The notes: generated from the letters alone by a model not told the origin. A DNA stretch of 36,019 nucleotides from Eggerthellaceae bacterium (GCA_900754955.1 CAAEEV010000026.1:1-36019), one strand, 5' to 3'. Shown: positions 9,260 through 17,639, counted from the stretch's first letter. Made by a program: numbers and translations.

Positions 9260-9301
9260 CTTATGGATTGATAACTATACATAAGTTTTCTTTTACAACA
9301 A
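9260..9301 (-). promoter_or_regulatory. LysR promoter with overlapping palindromic operator
   Basis: On the minus strand TTGTTG (9296-9301), a 16-bp spacer and TATAGT (9274-9279) form a good sigma-70-like promoter for the LysR gene. CTTATG (9260-9265) and CATAAG (9280-9285) are inverted copies 14 bp apart that straddle the -10 box. This is the usual arrangement for autoregulation by a LysR protein and control of the divergent transporter. Confidence 0.6.
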
Positions 9302-9349
9302 GAGCAGGGAGAATAGGAGACCGCGCATCTCGAGCAGAAAGGACCCATC

Positions 9350-10306
9350 ATGGAAACGATCCGCGCCTTCGTCAAAGACATCCCCGTACCCGTTGCGGGC
9401 GTTGCGCTCGGCGTCGTCGCGCTCGGCAATCTGCTCGCTCCCCTCTCCGAAACCGTGCACATCGCCTGTGGCATCGTTTCCGCAGTGCTCGTCGTGCTGC
9501 TGTTGGCGAAGATCGCCTTCGCGACCGACCAGTTCGCCCAGGACATGCGCAATCCTGTGATGGCGAGCACGTGCGCCACGCTGTTCATGTCGATCATGCA
9601 GCTCGCGAGCTTTGCCGCCAGCGTTGCCTACGAGCCCGCCTTCGCCCTGTGGTGCGCCGCCGTCGTCGCGCATTTCGTGCTCATGGCGTGGTTCACCAAG
9701 ACGTTCATCGCGCAGTTCGACCTCAAGCACGTGCACGCCACGTACTTCATCGCGTACGTGGGCATCATCGTTGCGTCGCTCACCTCGCCGATCTTCGGCA
9801 TGGAGCATTTCGGCCAGCTGCTCTTCTGGTTTGGTTTTGCCTGTTACGCCGTACTGCTCGTAGTGGTGACGCTGCGCTACGTGCACCACGAGGTGGCTGC
9901 GCCCGCAAAGCCCACTTTCTGCGTGTACGCGGCGCCGATGAGCCTCTCGCTTGCCGGCTACCTCGCCGTGATGCCCGAGCCGAACCTCGTGTTCGTCGGC
10001 GTACTCGCCGTCGCCGCCCAGGCGCTTTTTCTCGTCGTGCTCGTGCGCGTGCCGAGCTTCGTCAAGGGCGGATTCTACCCGAGCTACGCGGCCATGACCT
10101 TCCCCTTCGTCATCACCGCCACCGCCGCTTCGCGCGCACTTGACACCTTCACCGCCGCCGGCATCACGCTGCCCGATGTGCTCAGCTGGATTGTTGTTGC
10201 CGAAACCGCGTTCGCTGCGCTCATGGTGACGTTCGTGTTCGCGCGCTATGCAGTGTTCATGGGGAAGAACGTCCGAAAAGCCGCCGCCGTCCGCGCCGCC
10301 GCGTAA
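9350..10306 (+). CDS. TDT-family transporter (TehA / SLAC1-like)
   Basis: A 318-residue membrane protein with about ten predicted helices. It begins with the family start VPVAGVALGVVALGNLL and includes MSIMQLASFAA, HATYFIAYVGIIVASLTSP, APMSLSLAGYLAV and GGFYPSYAAMTFPFVITATA. The tellurite-resistance/dicarboxylate transporter family moves small anions or organic acids. The substrate is unknown. It starts from an ATG behind AGAAAGGA and is divergent from the LysR gene, which probably controls it. The last codons and stop (GCGTAA) are part of a roughly 45-bp sequence repeated 90 bp downstream. Confidence 0.85.
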   Translation: METIRAFVKDIPVPVAGVALGVVALGNLLAPLSETVHIACGIVSAVLVVLLLAKIAFATDQFAQDMRNPVMASTCATLFMSIMQLASFAASVAYEPAFALWCAAVVAHFVLMAWFTKTFIAQFDLKHVHATYFIAYVGIIVASLTSPIFGMEHFGQLLFWFGFACYAVLLVVVTLRYVHHEVAAPAKPTFCVYAAPMSLSLAGYLAVMPEPNLVFVGVLAVAAQALFLVVLVRVPSFVKGGFYPSYAAMTFPFVITATAASRALDTFTAAGITLPDVLSWIVVAETAFAALMVTFVFARYAVFMGKNVRKAAAVRAAA

Positions 10307-10436
10307 CACGCTGTCGGCGAGCGCTGGCGCTGGCTCACGCGTCCTCCCATCGGCGCTCCGCATTGTCGGCACGCCCTGCCGTCGACGCCATCGCGTAACG
10401 CACTGCCGGCGGGCGCTTCCGCTGGCAGTGCGTCCT
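10301..10436. repeat. Direct repeat of the transporter 3' end, with hairpin
   Basis: A 45-bp segment at 10301-10345, starting at the final GCG TAA of the transporter gene, recurs imperfectly at 10393-10436. The second copy contains a perfect 10-bp stem, ACGCACTGCC (10398-10407) with GGCAGTGCGT (10424-10433), which could act as a terminator although no T-run follows. Confidence 0.65.
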
Positions 10437-10449
10437 GCTGCGCACACCA

Positions 10450-10506
10450 CGTTCCCCAAACAGGCTTTTTCGCCAATTTCTGGCAAAAATGACGAAAGTT
10501 GGAACG
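10450..10506. repeat. Dispersed palindrome, copy C (one arm degenerate)
   Basis: The right arm carries TGGCAAAAATGACG followed by AAAGTTGGA, identical over 23 nt to the corresponding arm of copy B 8.8 kb away. The left arm matches only at its ends (CGTTCC and TTTTNGCCA). The loop is ATTTC. Confidence 0.65.
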
Positions 10507-10639
10507 CGCCGCTGTTCTTTCCTCTCTTTGACATTTCCTTCGTTTAAAAATACCTGATGAGAATTATTCTAATTTAGCTATAAATAAGATGCGGCTTTCC
10601 ACAAAAGCCGAGAAGGCGCTTCGCAGCCCCGAAAACGGC

Positions 10640-10686
10640 AAACAAACGGATTTTTTGCCACAAAATGGCAATTTTGCCGTTTGTTT
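10640..10686. repeat. Dispersed palindrome, copy D
   Basis: AAACAAACGG at the left and CCGTTTGTTT at the right are perfectly inverted, with inner TTGCCA / TGGCAA and the loop CAAAA. Overall 16 of 21 positions pair. The outer arms resemble copy A and the inner core resembles copies A to C. The rest of the 587-bp spacer (10307-10893) holds no gene. Confidence 0.65.
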
Positions 10687-10817
10687 CCACTGCAGCCGTC
10701 CCCGCACGCCTGCACCCGACGAAAAGCTGGCGCACCCCCCCCCACACGCCCGCACCCAGCGGAAAGTCGCCGCCCCACGCCCGCACCCCGAAAGCGGGTG
10801 CCCCGCTCCCCACATAC

Positions 10818-10852
10818 AAAAAAGTGCGGCCCGCACATGCGGGCCGCACTTT
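10818..10852 (-). terminator. Rho-independent terminator of the molybdoenzyme operon
   Basis: A perfect 15-bp stem, AAAGTGCGGCCCGCA (10821-10835) and TGCGGGCCGCACTTT (10838-10852). On the minus strand it runs into TTTTTT. It lies 42 bp past the NrfD gene stop. Confidence 0.9.
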
Positions 10853-10893
10853 CACGCTGTCGTCAGACAACCGTCGCAGATGCGTTCACCGAG

Positions 10894-11787
10894 TTACACA
10901 AGCGGCACCACGATGGTCACGGGAACCGCCGCCGCCACGATGAGGAAGCGGAGCAGGAAGCCGCCCACCAGAACGCCCGCATCGGAGAAGAAGCTGATCC
11001 AGTGCGCCTTGCGGCTCTCCTCGAACTCCTTCGGGCTGAAGAACAGCAGCCAGGTCTCAAGCGCCGTGGGAAGCACGAGGCCGATCGCCACGAGGCCGAT
11101 CCAGAACCACAGCGCCCACTCGCCGGCCACGAGGCTCATGATGGAGGCGTTGCCTGCAGCACCCGTCTGAGCGGTGATGAAGCACAGCGAGGCGACGAGC
11201 ACGAGCTCAATGATGGGCAGGCAGAAGTGGAACTTCTTGAGAACGCCCACGCGGATGAACTCGTCGGCATGGCGCACCACGGCCACCATGAGCACCGACG
11301 CCGCGCCGGAGGACAGCGCCGACACCACGAACAGGATGGGCAGCAGCGCGTTGTTCCACAGCGGGTAGGTCTGGCACACGCCGAGCAGGCAGCCGGTGTA
11401 GATGGCCACGCACAGGGCGAGCACCACGCCGATGATCTCAAGCCAGTTCGGGATGGCGCGCTTCAGGCGATCCAACACGAACGCGGCGATGGCAACCACC
11501 ATGAACAGGCCAAGGAACACCACGCCCCACATCATGACGGAACCGGGATTCATGAGCAGGTAGAAGAAGCGGAGCGGATTGTGCAGGCCCGCCTCGGCGT
11601 CCACCATGAGCAGCACGAGGCCCACAGCGACGGCCACAGGTGCGATGATGCGGCCCATCTTCTGCATCGAGGTGGCATCGGGATGACGCCAGCCCAAAAA
11701 CGCCGAGGTTATGAACGCGCCCGCGCCCAAGCCGGCAAGGAACAGGTACCATGCGATGATGGGTCCCCAAATGGGTTCGTACGTCAT
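10894..11787 (-). CDS. NrfD/PsrC-type membrane anchor subunit
   Basis: About 297 residues with eight or nine predicted membrane helices; recognisable as NrfD/PsrC by WYLFLAGLGAGAFITSAFL at the start and WNNALLPILFVVSALSSGAAS in the middle. It anchors the catalytic and ferredoxin subunits and exchanges electrons with the quinone pool. The ATG at 11787 has AGGTGAT four bases upstream and lies just after the ferredoxin-subunit stop; a GTG at 11796 overlapping that stop is the alternative. It is the last gene of the operon and is followed by a strong terminator. Confidence 0.92.
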   Translation of the reverse strand: MTYEPIWGPIIAWYLFLAGLGAGAFITSAFLGWRHPDATSMQKMGRIIAPVAVAVGLVLLMVDAEAGLHNPLRFFYLLMNPGSVMMWGVVFLGLFMVVAIAAFVLDRLKRAIPNWLEIIGVVLALCVAIYTGCLLGVCQTYPLWNNALLPILFVVSALSSGAASVLMVAVVRHADEFIRVGVLKKFHFCLPIIELVLVASLCFITAQTGAAGNASIMSLVAGEWALWFWIGLVAIGLVLPTALETWLLFFSPKEFEESRKAHWISFFSDAGVLVGGFLLRFLIVAAAVPVTIVVPLV

Positions 11788-11792
11788 CGTTA

Positions 11793-12338
11793 TCACCTCA
11801 CGTAGAAGATCTTGGCCGTCGTCAGATCGCCTGCGATGGGCAGCGCGTTCTTCTCAACGATGGCGCGGGACAATTCGCATTCGGGGTCATCGAGGTCGCC
11901 GAAGATGCGGCATCCCGTAACGCATGCAGTCACGCACGTGTTCGAGGGCGTCTCCGGATGCTCGTACACCCAGTGATGACAGAACTTGCACTTCTCCACG
12001 GCACCCGACACCTTGTTGTGCACGCGCACCTGGTACGGGCAGGCAGCCATGCAGTAGCGGCAGCCGATGCACTTGCTCTCGTCGACGGCCACCACGCCGC
12101 CCTCGCCGATGTAGCTCGCGCCCGTGGGGCACACGCTCACGCAGGGGGCGTCCTCGCAGTGCATGCACTGGAGCGGAACCGCCTCGTAGGCGACGTTGGG
12201 AAGCGTTCCCGTCTCGCGCTCCTCGTAGCGGATGTAATCGACTTCGGCGTCAAGGCCGTTCTGGCGCTGGCACGCCGTGCGACACGCGTAGCAGCCGATG
12301 CAGTTCGTCGTGTCGATAAGCATTCCGTAGCGGGTCAT
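11793..12338 (-). CDS. Four-cluster [4Fe-4S] ferredoxin-type electron transfer subunit
   Basis: A 181-residue DmsB/PsrB/NrfC-like protein. Cysteine groups are CIGCYACRTAC near the N-terminus, CMHCEDAPCVSVCP, CIGCRYCMAACP, and the split group CKFC with CVTACVTGC, enough for four clusters. It carries electrons between the NrfD anchor and the molybdoenzyme. It has no signal peptide of its own, as is normal for subunits co-exported with a Tat-bearing partner. Its ATG overlaps the catalytic-subunit stop by one base (TAATG). Confidence 0.95.
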   Translation of the reverse strand: MTRYGMLIDTTNCIGCYACRTACQRQNGLDAEVDYIRYEERETGTLPNVAYEAVPLQCMHCEDAPCVSVCPTGASYIGEGGVVAVDESKCIGCRYCMAACPYQVRVHNKVSGAVEKCKFCHHWVYEHPETPSNTCVTACVTGCRIFGDLDDPECELSRAIVEKNALPIAGDLTTAKIFYVR

Positions 12339-14536
12339 TATGCACCTACCTTCTTCACCGTGACGATCGTCTCCTGAGACATCGTCCCGCCGTAGCCCGG
12401 CTCAATGTGGAACGGCACGAAGTCCATCTGGCGCAGGCCCACGTTGTAGGCCGTCTTCTGCTCGGGCACCGAGCAGCCGTAGTGGCTCGGCAGGTAGATC
12501 GACGTCGGCTCGATGCGCTGGGTCACCTTGACGCGCGTGCGGCCGGTGTGCGTCTCGGATGAGAGCTCGACCTCGTCGCCGTCGTTGATGCCCATGCTCG
12601 CGGCCACGTCGGCGTTCATCCAGATGCGGTCGAGGCCGTACATCTTCGTGATGGCCATGAGGCCCTCAATGTTCGCCGTCTGCGTGTGGGTGTGGATGGC
12701 CTGCTTGCCGCCCACGAGGCGGAACTGGCCCTCGCCGGGCGTAACCTTGGGCTCGAGCCAACCAGGCGATGCCGGGAAGCCCGCTGCCGCGCAGGCATCG
12801 CTCGTGAAGTGCACCTTCTTGTCAGCGGTGCCCCACGTGGTCTTGAGGGCGAACTTGAGCTCCTTCTCGGGGAAGGTGATGGTGCCGCCCGCCTCGCGCA
12901 GCGCGTCGAGGGACAGACCGATGGTCTGCAGCTGAGCGTCAGCCAGCTCGTCAACGGTGAACTGGAAGTACTGGCCCACACCGCAGGCGTTCGCCAGCTC
13001 GGTGAAGATCTCGTCGACCGGCTTGGTGTTCGGGTGGATCTTGTCGATCACGCGGTCGCGCAGGCTCACCACGGGAATCTTGCCGCCGACGAACTCGGGC
13101 ACCTCGAGACGCTCGAGATAGCATGTGTCGGGCAGAACGTACTGGCAGGCCTGGCAGGTCTCGGTGAGCTGCACGTCGATGGCAACGGAGAGCTCGGCGC
13201 CCGAGAGGAACTCGGTCAGCTGCGCAGGGTTGGAGTAGCCCGCCACGCAGTTGGACTGGTAGAAGAACACGCCCTTGACCTTGCCCTCGGGGATGAGCGA
13301 GAGCGCATAGGTGGACACGCCCATGCCGCCGGAGGACAGCGGATACTCGGCCTGGCCGATGATCTTGCCCTCGGGCTTCGCCGGAGCGGCGAACTTCGGG
13401 TCTTCCAGCTTGCCGGCGCTTTGACTGGCCGGGAAGTAGGCGCCGCCCTCGAGGCCCCAGCAGCCGAGCAGCGTGTTGAACAGGCAGAGCGCACGCGCAG
13501 TCTCACCGGAGTTCTGATGCGCGCAACCGAACGCGGCGCGCCAACCCTGCTCGATGCAGGCCTTCGGGGCAGCCTCCCACATCTCGTTGGCGAGGCGCTC
13601 GATCGTCTCGGCGGGGATGCCGGTGACGCCGGCGGCCCACTCGGGGGTGTACTCGGCCACGCGAGCGGCCCAGTCCTCAAAGCCCACCGTGTAGTTGGCA
13701 ACGTACTCGGCGTCGTACTTGTTCTGGGAGATGAGCACGTTCGCCATGGCGAGGATGAGCGCAAGGTCGGTGCCGGGCTTGATGGGCACCCACTCGTCGG
13801 CATAACGCGCGCTCGCGTTCATGCGCGGGTCGACTATGACGATGTGCGCACCGTTGTCGCGGGCGTCGCGCAGCGCGTGCAGCGAGCTCGGGCGGATGCC
13901 GTCGGCGTAGGAGCGGCCGAGGAACATGACCATGTTGGCGTTCGCCACATCAGCCGTGAAGTCGGCGGCGCCGATGGCCTGGGTCATGCCGGAGTTCTTC
14001 GACATGTTGCACGCCACGCCGTGCGTGTAGGTGTTCGGCGAACCGAGCGCCTGCATGAAGCGGGCGGTGTAGAAGCTGCCCGACGGACGCGGGTCCTGAA
14101 TCATCACGAGGGCGTTGGGGCCGTCGGATGCGATGATGCCCTTGACCTTCTCGGAGATCTCGGCGAGGGCCTGATCCCACGTGATGGCCTCGAACTGGCC
14201 GCTGTCGTTCTTCTTGAGCGGGTCGGTCAGGCGGTCCTCCGACCACGCGATGGAAGCATAGCCGTAGCCGCGCGCGCACAGTGTGCCGTCGCAGTACGGA
14301 TGATCCTTGTCGCCGATCATCTCGGTGAAGGTGCCGTCTTCCGCCACGTAGGCGGTGAAGCCGCATTTGGAAGAGCACGAATTGCACAGCGAATGAACCG
14401 CGCGCTTCTCCCCTCCCGATGCAGCGTGGGCCTGCTGCCACGCATTGAAGCTCAGATACCCGCTGCCGGCGACGAGAGCCGCAGCCCCGGCGCTGCGCTT
14501 AACGAAGCTGCGCCTGGTCAATGTATGGTCCAACAT
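12338..14536 (-). CDS. Tat-exported molybdopterin oxidoreductase, catalytic subunit
   Basis: A 732-residue DMSO-reductase-superfamily enzyme. The N-terminus has a twin-arginine signal (RRSFVKR, then a hydrophobic stretch ending AHA near residue 38). A [4Fe-4S] site follows: C51, C54, C58 and C87 (LCARG). The likely molybdenum ligand is C176 in THGVACNMSKNSGM. The C-terminal cofactor domain contains DGDEVELSSETHTGRTRVKV. A cysteine ligand together with an NrfD partner points to the polysulfide/thiosulfate/arsenate/tetrathionate-reductase side of the family rather than serine-ligand DMSO reductases. The electron acceptor is unknown. The ATG follows GGGGAGAGG. The TorD-like chaperone gene precedes it by 197 bp. 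Confidence 0.95.
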   Translation of the reverse strand: MLDHTLTRRSFVKRSAGAAALVAGSGYLSFNAWQQAHAASGGEKRAVHSLCNSCSSKCGFTAYVAEDGTFTEMIGDKDHPYCDGTLCARGYGYASIAWSEDRLTDPLKKNDSGQFEAITWDQALAEISEKVKGIIASDGPNALVMIQDPRPSGSFYTARFMQALGSPNTYTHGVACNMSKNSGMTQAIGAADFTADVANANMVMFLGRSYADGIRPSSLHALRDARDNGAHIVIVDPRMNASARYADEWVPIKPGTDLALILAMANVLISQNKYDAEYVANYTVGFEDWAARVAEYTPEWAAGVTGIPAETIERLANEMWEAAPKACIEQGWRAAFGCAHQNSGETARALCLFNTLLGCWGLEGGAYFPASQSAGKLEDPKFAAPAKPEGKIIGQAEYPLSSGGMGVSTYALSLIPEGKVKGVFFYQSNCVAGYSNPAQLTEFLSGAELSVAIDVQLTETCQACQYVLPDTCYLERLEVPEFVGGKIPVVSLRDRVIDKIHPNTKPVDEIFTELANACGVGQYFQFTVDELADAQLQTIGLSLDALREAGGTITFPEKELKFALKTTWGTADKKVHFTSDACAAAGFPASPGWLEPKVTPGEGQFRLVGGKQAIHTHTQTANIEGLMAITKMYGLDRIWMNADVAASMGINDGDEVELSSETHTGRTRVKVTQRIEPTSIYLPSHYGCSVPEQKTAYNVGLRQMDFVPFHIEPGYGGTMSQETIVTVKKVGA

Positions 14537-14687
14537 CCTCTCCCCTTTCCTTTCGTCTTACCTTGCTCTCTCTGGATCTATTGCGAAAAGCGCGCAAGCG
14601 CTGTTCTGCCGTACGTGCGGCGCCTATGACGCTGCGGCGTCTCAGCCGCTCGCGGTGCACCCGCCGTCCTCCTTCGGTCTCGGGAGT

Positions 14688-14716
14688 GCGCCGCCTCGGG
14701 AGGGGCGAGGCGGCGC
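14688..14716. other. GC-rich hairpin between chaperone and catalytic genes
   Basis: A perfect 11-bp stem (GCGCCGCCTCG / CGAGGCGGCGC) with a 7-nt loop, 17 bp past the chaperone stop. There is no T-run on either strand. It could partly terminate or process the operon transcript. The remainder of the 197-bp gap shows nothing else clear. Confidence 0.55.
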
Positions 14717-14733
14717 CCGGTAGTTCTCAGAAG

Positions 14734-15423
14734 CTACTGCTCGTTTGCGCCTGCGGCTTCTTCATAGGGAAGCTGTCCCGCACGGATGCCGATGAGCAGA
14801 TCGACGAGCGCCACGTAGAACACCGCCTCCTCGCCGAGCTCGATGAGCTTCAGGCGATACAAGGTGAGCCAGTCGAAACGCTCGACGAAGAACTGGCGCG
14901 CCTCGTCGGCGCGGCCGGCGTCGATGAGCACCGCAGCCACCTCGAGCTCGATGGCGAGATGATCGGGGCACGCGGAGAACGACGCGGGCACCTCGAGGCC
15001 GAGCGATGCGGTCAGATCGCGCATGTAGCGCGCAACTTCGCTGTTGTACATTCCGCGCTCGCCCGCAAACATGCCCTCGCTCGCCCACGCGCGGTACAGG
15101 GATTCAACGGGAAGCGCCGATTGGGGAAGGCCGCCCGTGAAGTGCTGCGCCGCGAAGCGATGCTTCTCCTCGGCGATCGGGGGAACGAACAGCGCCTGGA
15201 TCTCCTGCTCGGTCAGAAACTCAGACAGCGGCACGGCGCGATGCGCACGTGCGATCGGGGCGTCGCCGCAACCGAGCGGGCGGGCGCCCGAAACCAGATT
15301 GCGCGCGCCCGAGAGGATGCCGTCCCATTCCGCGTTCTGCGTCAGAGCGGTCCACGCCTCGTCGGTCGTCGGCGCAAAGCACTGAGCGATGGCGGAGAAC
15401 ACCTGAGCGTCGTCTGCAGCCAT
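14734..15423 (-). CDS. TorD/DmsD-family molybdoenzyme maturation chaperone
   Basis: A 229-residue, mostly helical protein. The family landmark is CPDHLAIELEVAAVLID towards the C-terminal half, comparable with the E-P-x-D-H-x-x-x-E-L region of TorD/DmsD. It would bind the Tat signal or apo-form of the neighbouring catalytic subunit in the cytoplasm until the molybdenum cofactor is inserted. It is first in the operon. Its ribosome site (GAGGGGG) directly adjoins, and partly overlaps, a 14-bp inverted repeat. Confidence 0.88.
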   Translation of the reverse strand: MAADDAQVFSAIAQCFAPTTDEAWTALTQNAEWDGILSGARNLVSGARPLGCGDAPIARAHRAVPLSEFLTEQEIQALFVPPIAEEKHRFAAQHFTGGLPQSALPVESLYRAWASEGMFAGERGMYNSEVARYMRDLTASLGLEVPASFSACPDHLAIELEVAAVLIDAGRADEARQFFVERFDWLTLYRLKLIELGEEAVFYVALVDLLIGIRAGQLPYEEAAGANEQ

Positions 15424-15435
15424 CTTGATCCCCCT

Positions 15436-15474
15436 CTCTCATCGTCGCCCGATCGCTTCAGGCGACGATGAGAG
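15436..15474 (-). promoter_or_regulatory. Perfect 14-bp inverted repeat at the TorD ribosome site
   Basis: CTCTCATCGTCGCC (15436-15449) and GGCGACGATGAGAG (15461-15474) are perfectly inverted across 11 bp. Read on the minus strand, the 3' arm ends GATGAGAG and runs straight into GGGGATCAAG and the chaperone ATG, so a folded RNA would mask part of the ribosome site. It may equally be a DNA operator. Confidence 0.6.
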
Positions 15475-15494
15475 TATGCGTGCACGCCGACGAA

Positions 15495-15630
15495 GCGTGT
15501 CATCTCCCTCAGACGAATTTCAGCTGTTTTTTCGATTCGGGCGGAAACCCTGCAGAGCCGCATTTTCTCGTTGAAGACATTTCCGCAGGTCAAAGGCTGT
15601 CACCTCTATCGTCTCAAACAGATGACACGC
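15495..15630. promoter_or_regulatory. Inverted pair of GCGTGTCATCT sites in the divergent promoter region
   Basis: GCGTGTCATCT at 15495-15505 recurs as its exact complement AGATGACACGC at 15620-15630. The two 11-bp sites face each other 114 bp apart, in the only spacer between the oxidoreductase operon and its LuxR regulator. They are candidate LuxR sites, one per promoter. Confidence 0.5.
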
Positions 15631-15717
15631 GAAATTCACCTATCGGGTATCATGGGAGACGAGCGGATGACGCACGAGGAGAAGTTGACCGGCGCCCATC
15701 CGCAAGCGGGAGGGGAT

Positions 15718-17388
15718 ATGAACGAGGCGCTCGCCCAAGGCGATTCGAAAGGCGAAGCACCGCAGCGCGAAGGAGGCCTGCGGCGCTTTCTGACGCACTA
15801 CGCGCCGCTGTGGCCCTACGCTCTCGGCATCGCGTGCGCACGGGCGGGCATGTCCGTGTCCACGGCAGACAGCTACAAGAGCACCGACGACGGCATCTTC
15901 AGCGACGGCGCGCTCGTCGTCGCCCTCGTGGCGCTCATCATCGCCGGCGTCGTGCTGTATAAGACCGAGCATCAATTCAGCAAGAAGGCCATCCGCCGCA
16001 TCAACTACGCCGCCGTTATCGTTCAAGTTGTCGTGCTGGTCGTTATGGGGCTGCTGCGACTCTCAGGAGCCTGCACGTTTCCCGTGCGTTTCACGCTCTG
16101 CGTCGTCATGGTGCTCGCCGCGCTGACGGCGACCGGCTGCTGGCTGCGCGCCATGCGGGGCGCCTGCATGGCGCCCGCCGCCGTGATGGTGTTCTCTGGG
16201 CTGTTCCTCAGCGAGATTCCCGTATTCGCCACCACGCTGCTTCCCGACGGCGCCCGCTGCCTTGCCATCGCGCCCGTCGTTGCCTGCCAGGCGCTCTGCG
16301 TGCGCTGGGCGCGCATCTCGCCGAACAGCCCCGCCTCCATCGAAGCTCCGCGTCGCGACGACGACTACTTCTCCTTCATGAAGGGGATCGTGTCGCGGCA
16401 GTTCCTCGTTGCCTGTGCCGCCGGCATAGCGGCGATGTCGCTCGTCGTTGGGTTCCTGCGCGGGTTCCCCAGCGGCGACCCCGTCGCCTTCTGCACGCCC
16501 ACGCGCATCGCGGCCTTCGTGCTCACCGAAGCCGCCTGCCTCTGGTTCATCGCATCGGTGCTCCGTCAGAAGGCGCGCACCATGACCGTGACCATCTGGG
16601 TGCTGCTCGAACTGCTCGCAGCGCTGACGCTCGTGCTGTACACCGCGTTCCCCAACCACCTCGACGTGGGCGCCGTGGCGATCGTGACGCTCAACGCCCT
16701 CATGACGGCGTTTCTGTGGTACATCATCATCTCGTTCATGTCGTCGGGCTGGCGCGAGCCGCTGTACTACGCCATCTGCATCCTCGCGATATGGGTGCTT
16801 TCGCGCGCAATCGGGCGCTTCGTGCTGCTCGGCGTCATGCCGATCGGCGGCGACAGCCACTTCACGGGCTCGGTCATCAGCCTGCTGCTGCTCGTTTCCA
16901 CGCAGCTCATCCTCGTCAAGCTCATCGACGTCGCACAGTTCGCCGCGCGTCGCGCCGCCGTCGCGCAGCACGCAGGCGGCTCGGCGGCGAGCCAGCTTGC
17001 ATCCCAGGCGGCTTCCGCAGGCGCATCGCGTGCGGGCGACGGGAAGGACGGCGAAATCGCCGAGGTCGAAGCCGAGGAGATTCTCGCTGCGCGCCCTGCC
17101 GCCATCGACAAGCTGCTCGGACTTGACGATCACAGCAGTGTTGCCGCCGTGCAGCGCGCCGCCATGCAGCACCGCGTGGAAGCGCTCGGGAAGCAGTTCC
17201 TGCTCTCCGATCGCGAGATCGAGGTGCTTGCGCTCTACGCCTCCGGCATCACGCAGAAGCGCGTGGCCGAGTCGCTTCACATCTCGCAGACGACGGCCCA
17301 CACGCACATCACGCGCATCTATGCGAAAACCGGGCTGCATTCGCGCCAGGAGATCATCGACTACCTGCAGAAATACGCCGAAGAGTAG
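15718..17388 (+). CDS. Membrane-bound LuxR-family regulator
   Basis: About 556 residues. The first ~400 are a polytopic membrane domain of roughly twelve hydrophobic segments; a polar Ala/Ser/Glu-rich linker follows; the last ~60 residues are a LuxR/GerE HTH (LSDREIEVLALYASGITQKRVAESLHISQTTAHTHITRIYAKTGLHS region). One-component membrane LuxR proteins of this build are common in Eggerthellaceae beside reductase operons, where they are taken to sense the reductase substrate. Here it is divergent from the molybdoenzyme operon, its likely target. The ATG at 15718 follows GGGAGGGG; in-frame ATGs at 15652 and 15667 are alternatives. Confidence 0.88.
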   Translation: MNEALAQGDSKGEAPQREGGLRRFLTHYAPLWPYALGIACARAGMSVSTADSYKSTDDGIFSDGALVVALVALIIAGVVLYKTEHQFSKKAIRRINYAAVIVQVVVLVVMGLLRLSGACTFPVRFTLCVVMVLAALTATGCWLRAMRGACMAPAAVMVFSGLFLSEIPVFATTLLPDGARCLAIAPVVACQALCVRWARISPNSPASIEAPRRDDDYFSFMKGIVSRQFLVACAAGIAAMSLVVGFLRGFPSGDPVAFCTPTRIAAFVLTEAACLWFIASVLRQKARTMTVTIWVLLELLAALTLVLYTAFPNHLDVGAVAIVTLNALMTAFLWYIIISFMSSGWREPLYYAICILAIWVLSRAIGRFVLLGVMPIGGDSHFTGSVISLLLLVSTQLILVKLIDVAQFAARRAAVAQHAGGSAASQLASQAASAGASRAGDGKDGEIAEVEAEEILAARPAAIDKLLGLDDHSSVAAVQRAAMQHRVEALGKQFLLSDREIEVLALYASGITQKRVAESLHISQTTAHTHITRIYAKTGLHSRQEIIDYLQKYAEE

Positions 17389-17394
17389 GGTAAG

Positions 17395-17491
17395 CGGGCT
17401 GCGAGGCGCGCCGCAAGGTGGTGCGGGCTGCACGCGAAGCGTCCCGCAGACCGACGGGCACGGGCTGCGGGACGCGCCGCGAGACGGCGCG
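17395..17491. repeat. Degenerate repeats after the LuxR gene
   Basis: CGGGCTGC starts units at 17395, 17424 and 17461. The first and third match at 25 of 31 bases, and all six differences are transitions. The block begins 7 bp after the LuxR stop. Confidence 0.6.
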
Positions 17492-17541
17492 AACCGCGGA
17501 ACACCAGCCGCAAGACCGCCCGATCCGCAGCAAAGCCGTCC

Positions 17542-17587
17542 AAAAAAGAAGCGGCGTGCGGGACCCGTTGGGGTCCGCACGCCGCTT
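17542..17587 (-). terminator. Rho-independent terminator of the NRAMP-like gene
   Basis: AAGCGGCGTGCGGGACCC pairs with GGGTCCGCACGCCGCTT with one bulged G and the loop GTTG. On the minus strand it ends in TTTTTTG. It lies about 50 bp past the transporter stop. Confidence 0.88.
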
Positions 17588-17639
17588 CGCATAGCTCCAA
17601 CCGCTGCTGCCGCGCCGAATCGGCGGCTGCGCGCTAACG

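Noticed and set aside
12686..14629. 647-codon plus-strand frame opposite the molybdoenzyme gene
   Set aside because: Shadow frame; the opposite strand has a Tat signal, iron-sulfur motif and cofactor domain.
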